Origin: Pantoea sp. alder81
GTDB taxonomy: Bacteria > Pseudomonadota > Gammaproteobacteria > Enterobacterales > Enterobacteriaceae
Assembly: GCF_020179835.1 (NCBI RefSeq)
Contig: NZ_JAIUDA010000005.1
Span: forward strand, 62,001-126,000
Reading direction: 5' to 3'
DNA: 64,000 nucleotides
The notes under the pieces were generated by a model, which saw nothing but the letters and a program-made list of their open reading frames with translations, searched no databases and was not told the origin of the DNA. The position numbers were made by a program, and so were the translations under genes. Shown piece after piece: positions 59,501-64,000 of the stretch (position 1 is its first letter; each line of letters opens with the position of its first letter).

Positions 59501-60468
59501 GGTATGACCTTGACGTCTTTAATGAACTGCAAGGTATAGCTACCCTCAAACGGTACTTTAGCCGGATCGATCAGCTTATTGTCCACCAGCAGCTGCCAGG
59601 TCTGTTTCAGACGTGGCTCGGTGATAATGCCAATCCCTCCGGTTTGCGCATCGCCGCCGGTGACCATCTGGTATTTCTTCATCTGGGCGATACCAAAGGC
59701 AATCTGTTCATCGCTCATCTGCAGGTTTTCTTTCTTGATCAACACATTGCCAGCGCCAGGATCCTGCAGATAATTCTTCCAGCCTTGCATCGAGGCTTTA
59801 ACGAACGCGGCAACAGCCTGTGGCCGCTTCTCGATGGTCGACTTCATGCAAACAATACTGTTGCCGTAGGGTGGATAGCCCCAATCACTGATCGGATAAA
59901 CGTTGGCCTGGGCATTGGCTTTCTGCACCGCAAACGGCTCGGAGGTGATATAGCCTTGCTGCACCAGCGTTTTATCCGCGAGGAACGGCTGAATACTGAA
60001 GGTGTATGGACGTACGCGGGCATTTTTCAGGTTCAGCGCGCTTTGTGCCCATGGCCAATAGGAGGTGTAGGCTTCAGCAGCGAGCAGGAAGGTTTTGCCT
60101 TGCAGATCGGCTTTATCTTTCACATCGGGATGGGTGAGAAATGCGATGGCTGAGTGCTGAAAAGTGGTGGCGACGGGCACGGCTTCAACACCTTGCTGCC
60201 ACGATTCCAGCGCTTGCATATTATCGCTGATGATACAGTCCGCCTGACCCGCCGCCATCAACTGCATGGTGTGCACCTGTGGGCCGCCCATTTTAATTGT
60301 GACGTCCAGGCCAGCGTCTTTATACAGATTCTGTGCCTGCGCCTGATAGAAGCCGCCATGTTCCGCCTGGGCATACCAGTTGGTCATAAAGGTAAAGGGT
60401 TCAGCCGCCATGCTCTGGGCCGACAGCGCCAGTGAAAGTGCGGCTACCATGCTCAATTTTTTTATCAT
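59497..60468 (-). CDS. ABC transporter binding protein, NMT1/THI5-like
   Basis: 323 residues with signal peptide (KKLSMVAALSLALSAQSMAA). The mature protein is an NMT1/THI5-type binding protein: FMTNWYAQAEHGGFYQAQA and GGPQVHTMQLMAAGQADCIIS resemble proteins that bind pyrimidines or riboflavin-like rings (short landmarks NWYAQAEHGGFYQA). It is the first gene of the transporter set, 13 bases after the creatininase-family gene, so uptake and degradation are linked. Confidence 0.87.
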   Translation of the reverse strand: MIKKLSMVAALSLALSAQSMAAEPFTFMTNWYAQAEHGGFYQAQAQNLYKDAGLDVTIKMGGPQVHTMQLMAAGQADCIISDNMQALESWQQGVEAVPVATTFQHSAIAFLTHPDVKDKADLQGKTFLLAAEAYTSYWPWAQSALNLKNARVRPYTFSIQPFLADKTLVQQGYITSEPFAVQKANAQANVYPISDWGYPPYGNSIVCMKSTIEKRPQAVAAFVKASMQGWKNYLQDPGAGNVLIKKENLQMSDEQIAFGIAQMKKYQMVTGGDAQTGGIGIITEPRLKQTWQLLVDNKLIDPAKVPFEGSYTLQFIKDVKVIP

Positions 60469-60481
60469 CGTCGATCCCCTT

Positions 60482-61360
60482 TTAGCGCGGTTGTAATAGT
60501 GATGCAGCGTCGTTGTGATCTAATACCTTGCCCTGCCATTGGCCTGTGCCCCACGCTGGTTCGGCGCGTGTCACCCAGACCATCTGGTGCACTTCAGTGA
60601 TCACCTGCGCCCAGCTTTCGGCGAGAGAATCAAGAATGGCCGCGCCTTGCTCAGGGGTGGAAGGCAACGGATCGCCAATCACACCGCTTGGACCAAAATC
60701 CTAAGAAGCCCAGGCCGCCATCGGCTTGTTGGTGGAGAGTGTCGGGCAGGGGAATTCAGGCGGATAATTCGACACCGCTTTGCTCATCTGGACGGTGTCG
60801 GGTGCCAGCGCCAGCATTAGTGCGGTTTCAGCGTGTCCGGCGTGCATCGCCATTTGCCGCTCTTTGTCATCCATAAAGCTTTCGGCGCAGTTCGGGACTT
60901 TGAAGGTGTCCTGCATGATGATGATCATATCGCCATGACGCAGGCGCAGTTCGCGCGCCGCCATCTGCAACGGCTGCGGTTGTCCACCATGGCCGTTTAC
61001 CATTAAAAACTTGCGAAAACCGGCGCGATAGAGTGACTCGCCAATCTCCAAAATGGTGTGCAGCAAGGTTTCACCGGTTAGCGTTAGCGTGCCGGGAAAG
61101 TGCAGGTGTTCATCGGATTTGCCGTAGGTGATGGGCGGTATGGCGTAGGCGGGGATTGCCGCCGGTAAACGTGCCAGCGCATGCCCGACCACGCCAGAGG
61201 AAATTACACTATCTACTGCGCACGGCAGATGAGGACCGTGCTGCTCAATCGCGCCAGTGGGCAGGACAATAACGGTATTCGCTTTGTCATCCAGCGTGGC
61301 AATGTCAGTCCAGCTCAGATACGGCAAAAAGCGGTTTGCCGGAATATAACCATGCAACAT
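60482..61360 (-). pseudogene. Creatininase-family amidohydrolase, interrupted by an in-frame TAG
   Basis: From ATG 61360 (GAGGA six bases upstream) the frame encodes creatininase-type metal sites: LPTGAIEQHGPHLP, with Glu/His/Asp ligands continuing in VDSVI, KSDEHLHFPGTLTL and VNGHGGQ. At 60701-60703 a TAG interrupts (WAS-stop-DFGPSG), after which the same frame runs 66 more residues with the family's GVIGDPLP ending. A single change such as CAG to TAG would explain it. The stop truncates the C-terminal quarter (about 73 residues). Family members hydrolyse creatinine or related cyclic amides. Confidence 0.85.
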
Positions 61361-61374
61361 ACAAAATCCTCGTG

Positions 61375-61845
61375 TTATTGCGGCAACCACGCCGTGGCTT
61401 CAACTTCGATTAAAACGTCCGGACTCGGCAGCATTTCACTGACCTGCACCACCGTGGAGACTGGCGATTCATCGGGAAAAAATTGCTTACGCACGCGACT
61501 GTAATGGGGGAAGTGATCGAGATTGCGGAAATACTGCACCAGCTTAAATACATCGCTCATCTGGCCACCGGCGCTTTCAATAGTGGTGCGGATGCTCTCC
61601 AGCACGTACCAACTCTGCGCCAGAATCGGGCCTTCTTTAATATCCGTAGAGAACTCGCCGGTGCGACCCAGCAATAACTGGGCTGCTTCCGGAATATCGC
61701 CGTAACCGCGCACGATGGTGGCAGTCTGCGGGTTCACCGGAATAATGCCGGAGAGAAAGATAAAGTCGCCCACGCGTCGCCATGCGGCATATTTTGCCAG
61801 CGGTTTTCCCGCTCCCTCATCAAGCGCCATTGGTTTTGTCTCCAT
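61375..61845 (-). CDS. RidA-family protein
   Basis: 156 residues of the RidA superfamily with an extended N-terminus (YAAWRRVGDFIFLSGIIPVNP) and IEVEATAWLPQ at the end; the catalytic Arg of RidA proper is again not clear. Members in catabolic operons often act as deaminases or hydrolases of amino-acrylate-type intermediates, as RutC does in pyrimidine breakdown. The ATG at 61845 follows AGGG and lies inside the upstream hydrolase gene, so translation is coupled. Confidence 0.83.
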   Translation of the reverse strand: METKPMALDEGAGKPLAKYAAWRRVGDFIFLSGIIPVNPQTATIVRGYGDIPEAAQLLLGRTGEFSTDIKEGPILAQSWYVLESIRTTIESAGGQMSDVFKLVQYFRNLDHFPHYSRVRKQFFPDESPVSTVVQVSEMLPSPDVLIEVEATAWLPQ

Positions 61846-63016
61846 AATGCACACCCTGTTTTAACCGATAGCGCTGACGCTGACGCAACGGCCAGCTGGC
61901 GGCATCGGCCTGCGGAAAGATCACTAGATCGTTGTGATAAAAAGTCTGCGGATGGCAGATAAGTTGGGAAGCTTCATCGAAGGCCGCCCCCAGCTGCAGG
62001 CTCAACAAGCCACTAAATAGCGTATCCAGCGGGTCGTAACTGCCAAAAGGGCAAAAGGCGTCCTGCACGTTGTCGGCGCCCAGCAGTACCGGTATGTCAC
62101 GCGCTAGCGCCTCTTTCACCAGTGTTAAACCGCGCTGACGCGGCGTGCGGTCGGGAACGGCGTCTTGTAGCAGTAAATTGGTCAGCGGCAGGGCGATCAT
62201 CGTCACACGCTGCTGGGCTAGCTGGTCAAGTATCTGCAACGCATCGTCCTGTTGCGACAGCGCGCAACTGTGGCTGCAGGTGATGCTGCCACTGAAAGGG
62301 TGGTGATGGAGGTAGTTCGCCAGCCAGCGCATACCCTGCGCATCCGCGTTTAGCTCTTCATCAATGTGCAGATCAATATCCAACTGCCACTGCTCGGCGG
62401 CCTGCATCAAGTGGGTAAAGGCTTGTGCATCCCAGTTGCTGCTGTGAATAAATCCGCCGAGCAGCGCACCCGGACCGCTCACGGCAACCTGTGCCGCAAT
62501 GTGTTGGGCATCTGCGGCGTTGGCAAAGAAACTCAGTGGCGCCAGCGCTACGCGTTCAATCTGGCACAGTGGGTGATCGAGATCGCCGATGACCTGCCAG
62601 GCGAGCGGTGCATCGGGAGTAAACCAGTCAATGTGTGTGCGCAACTGGCTAACACCACTTTCCGCAGCCCAGTTTAAGGCCTGCCGGGCGCGTTGCAGCA
62701 GATCGTCATGGCTCCAGTGCACACGGTCCTGATGCATTGCGGTAATAGCGGCCAGCAAGCCCGGCTGCTGTGCTGGACTGCGCTGAATGGTGAAGGTTTT
62801 ATCCAGATGTGCATGAGGTTCGATGAACGCGGGCAGCACCAGAGCGCCATGCAGCGGTAAATAGTCGTGATGCGCACTCTGCTCAGGCTCGTATTGCAGA
62901 CCTTCAGAGGAGAAATGCAAGGTAGCGAGCTGTGGCGCACCGTTATGCATCGGCCAGTTGTCGGTTAATAGCCAGCGGGGTAATCGCGCCCCGGTTACAC
63001 CTGCAGAGACTTTCAT
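61820..63016 (-). CDS. Cytosine-deaminase-like metal-dependent hydrolase
   Basis: 398 residues of the amidohydrolase superfamily, cytosine/creatinine/isoguanine deaminase branch. Metal ligands are EPHAHLDKTF (HxH), LHIDEE (His), CSHSCALS (His) and LLGADNVQDAFCPFG (Asp). Some 30 N-terminal and C-terminal residues form the usual beta-sandwich. ATG at 63016 overlaps the reductase stop by four bases; the longer start at 63070 is unlikely. It should remove ammonia from, or open, an N-heterocycle imported by the operon's transporter. Confidence 0.87.
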   Translation of the reverse strand: MKVSAGVTGARLPRWLLTDNWPMHNGAPQLATLHFSSEGLQYEPEQSAHHDYLPLHGALVLPAFIEPHAHLDKTFTIQRSPAQQPGLLAAITAMHQDRVHWSHDDLLQRARQALNWAAESGVSQLRTHIDWFTPDAPLAWQVIGDLDHPLCQIERVALAPLSFFANAADAQHIAAQVAVSGPGALLGGFIHSSNWDAQAFTHLMQAAEQWQLDIDLHIDEELNADAQGMRWLANYLHHHPFSGSITCSHSCALSQQDDALQILDQLAQQRVTMIALPLTNLLLQDAVPDRTPRQRGLTLVKEALARDIPVLLGADNVQDAFCPFGSYDPLDTLFSGLLSLQLGAAFDEASQLICHPQTFYHNDLVIFPQADAASWPLRQRQRYRLKQGVHYGDKTNGA

Positions 63017-63963
63017 AAATCCAGCACCAGGACGGACGAGTGGGCGCGTGAGCAGCACAGCACGATGCAATCATTGGCCGCGCGCTCTTTTTGGCTCAAC
63101 ACCTCATCACGGTGGTCCGGTTCGCCCGACAACACGCCGGTAATACAGGCTCCACACATGCCTTGTTCACATGAGAGTTCAATTTCAATGCCCGCGTTTT
63201 CCAATACCTCAGCGATGCTTTGCGCCTGGCCAACGGTGAAACGAGCCCCAGAGGAGGCGATCTCAATTTCAAAGCTGTCGCCTGGAAGGCGAGGGACCAC
63301 GTCCGGTTTGAAGCGTTCACTGTGCATCTGATCACTGTGCCAGCCATATTCCAGCGCCAGACTTTGCAGGTGGGACATAAAACCCGCAGGGCCACAGGCC
63401 ACCAATACACCATTTCCCGGTGAACCCAGCTCCGTAGGGTGATGAGTCCGAAGACTGTCGCCCTCGGTGCTGTAATGGATCACCACGCGGTCGCCGAGAA
63501 GTGCCAGACGCGGAGCAAAAGCCAGTTCATCCTGCCGCTTTAGATAAAGGTGCAGTACAAAATCAGCCTTCTGCACAGCTCGCGCTTCCGCCATCACTAA
63601 CAGCGGCGTTAAGCCAATTCCTGCTGCAAAAAGCAGGGTGCGCGGGGCATGTGGCAATGGGAAATGATTGCGAGGAGTCGAAATGGTCAGCACATCGCCG
63701 ATGTGCAACTGATGATGCAGCCACTGCGAACCACCTTTGGAAGCGGGATCTAGGCGTACACAAATTTCATAATGCGCTGCGTGGGCAGTCGAGCACAGCG
63801 AGTATTGGCGAGTTCCGCCGAGGGGCAGATACACATCAATATGCGCTCCCGGCGTAAAAGCCGGTAGCGGTTGGTCGCTAGCACTGTCCAGCGTGAGTAA
63901 TACGTTGCCAGCACCGTTTAACTGCTTTGCGATGACGGTGACAGCCAGGTGTGTTGATTTCAT
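63013..63963 (-). CDS. VanB/PDR-family oxygenase reductase with 2Fe-2S domain
   Basis: 316 residues: FMN/FAD-binding domain (TRQYSLCST-type segment, about 50-60), NAD-binding domain (LLFAAGIGLTPLLVMAE and GVLVACGPAGFM) and a C-terminal plant-type ferredoxin with CEQGMCGACITGVL and a final Cys (IVLCCSRA). Such reductases feed electrons to a Rieske-type oxygenase, for example vanillate demethylase VanA. No oxygenase is within the window; it may lie just beyond base 64000, where the operon appears to start. Confidence 0.9.
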   Translation of the reverse strand: MKSTHLAVTVIAKQLNGAGNVLLTLDSASDQPLPAFTPGAHIDVYLPLGGTRQYSLCSTAHAAHYEICVRLDPASKGGSQWLHHQLHIGDVLTISTPRNHFPLPHAPRTLLFAAGIGLTPLLVMAEARAVQKADFVLHLYLKRQDELAFAPRLALLGDRVVIHYSTEGDSLRTHHPTELGSPGNGVLVACGPAGFMSHLQSLALEYGWHSDQMHSERFKPDVVPRLPGDSFEIEIASSGARFTVGQAQSIAEVLENAGIEIELSCEQGMCGACITGVLSGEPDHRDEVLSQKERAANDCIVLCCSRAHSSVLVLDL

Positions 63964-64000
63964 AATCAGCCTGTCTGAACAGGGATGTCACTAGCATTAA

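Noticed and set aside
1..64000. tRNA, rRNA, replication origin or partition genes
   Set aside because: None could be recognised on either strand, so plasmid versus chromosome stays undecided.

Overview
The window is one contiguous piece of a gamma-proteobacterial genome, most likely an Erwiniaceae member (Pantoea/Erwinia group). The evidence is a close YebG homologue under a perfect LexA box, an AmsF/WceF-like tailspike protein of the kind linked to Erwinia/Pantoea exopolysaccharide, enterobacterial operon style with ATGA overlaps, and moderately GC-rich codon use. I see no rRNA, tRNA, replication or partition gene, no transposase and no CRISPR array. The content is almost all accessory metabolism, transport, regulation and signalling, as on a Pantoea megaplasmid or a variable chromosomal region; I cannot tell which.

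0-8.5 kb: after a cupin gene, an eight-gene operon (824-8451) holds two flavin monooxygenases, an M20 deacylase, a GNAT acetyltransferase and a polar amino-acid ABC transporter with two substrate-binding proteins. The parts list matches the Bacillus subtilis ytm/tcy and yxe operons, which scavenge sulfur from S-modified cysteines by N-acetylation, oxidative C-S cleavage and deacetylation. 8.5-14.8 kb: a small coiled-coil protein, a membrane EAL phosphodiesterase, then a stress/defence-like islet: a HAM1-type nucleotide protein with substituted catalytic residues, translationally overlapped with a SIR2-domain protein, followed by yebG (LexA box), a GCTGGA hexanucleotide tract, and a Fic protein with a winged-helix tail and an array of TGAGCC operators. 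This HAM1-SIR2 pair resembles the effector half of the dITP-sensing Kongming anti-phage system without its deaminase, and is the most interesting item here.

14.4-28.4 kb: a 34-codon membrane smORF, a PQQ membrane dehydrogenase, a transporter/RraA-aldolase/2-hydroxyacid dehydrogenase operon, and a periplasmic dehydrogenase operon (DoxX, HbpS-like, small subunit, GMC flavoprotein, triheme cytochrome c, HbpS-like), followed by a chemoreceptor. The region appears devoted to periplasmic oxidation of sugars or polyols. 28.4-41.7 kb: mixed regulators (AraC x2, MarR, Lrp), exporters, acetyltransferase, NUDIX, RidA, SDR, cytochrome b561, an SGNH hydrolase and an acyltransferase. An AT-rich segment with one membrane protein gene is bracketed by duplicated copies of an AraC-gene 3' end (30689-30720 and 31857-31888), suggesting an insertion that restored the gene end.

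41.9-48.7 kb: an amine/amino-acid oxidation module: a Tat-exported DAO-type flavoenzyme, a cupin, a divergent polar amino-acid ABC transporter, a PuuR-like XRE-cupin regulator with two matching operator palindromes, and a second DAO oxidase. 48.8-56.3 kb: a BdlA-like double-PAS chemoreceptor, an ACS-type transporter with GntR-like operators, an autotransporter esterase, and the AmsF/WceF-like gene interrupted by an in-frame TAA. 56.3-64 kb: one long minus-strand operon combining a VanB-type reductase, a cytosine-deaminase-like hydrolase, RidA, a creatininase-family amidohydrolase interrupted by an in-frame TAG, an NMT1/TauT-type ABC transporter and an FAD oxidoreductase. It probably imports and dismantles an N-heterocycle, and continues beyond the right edge.
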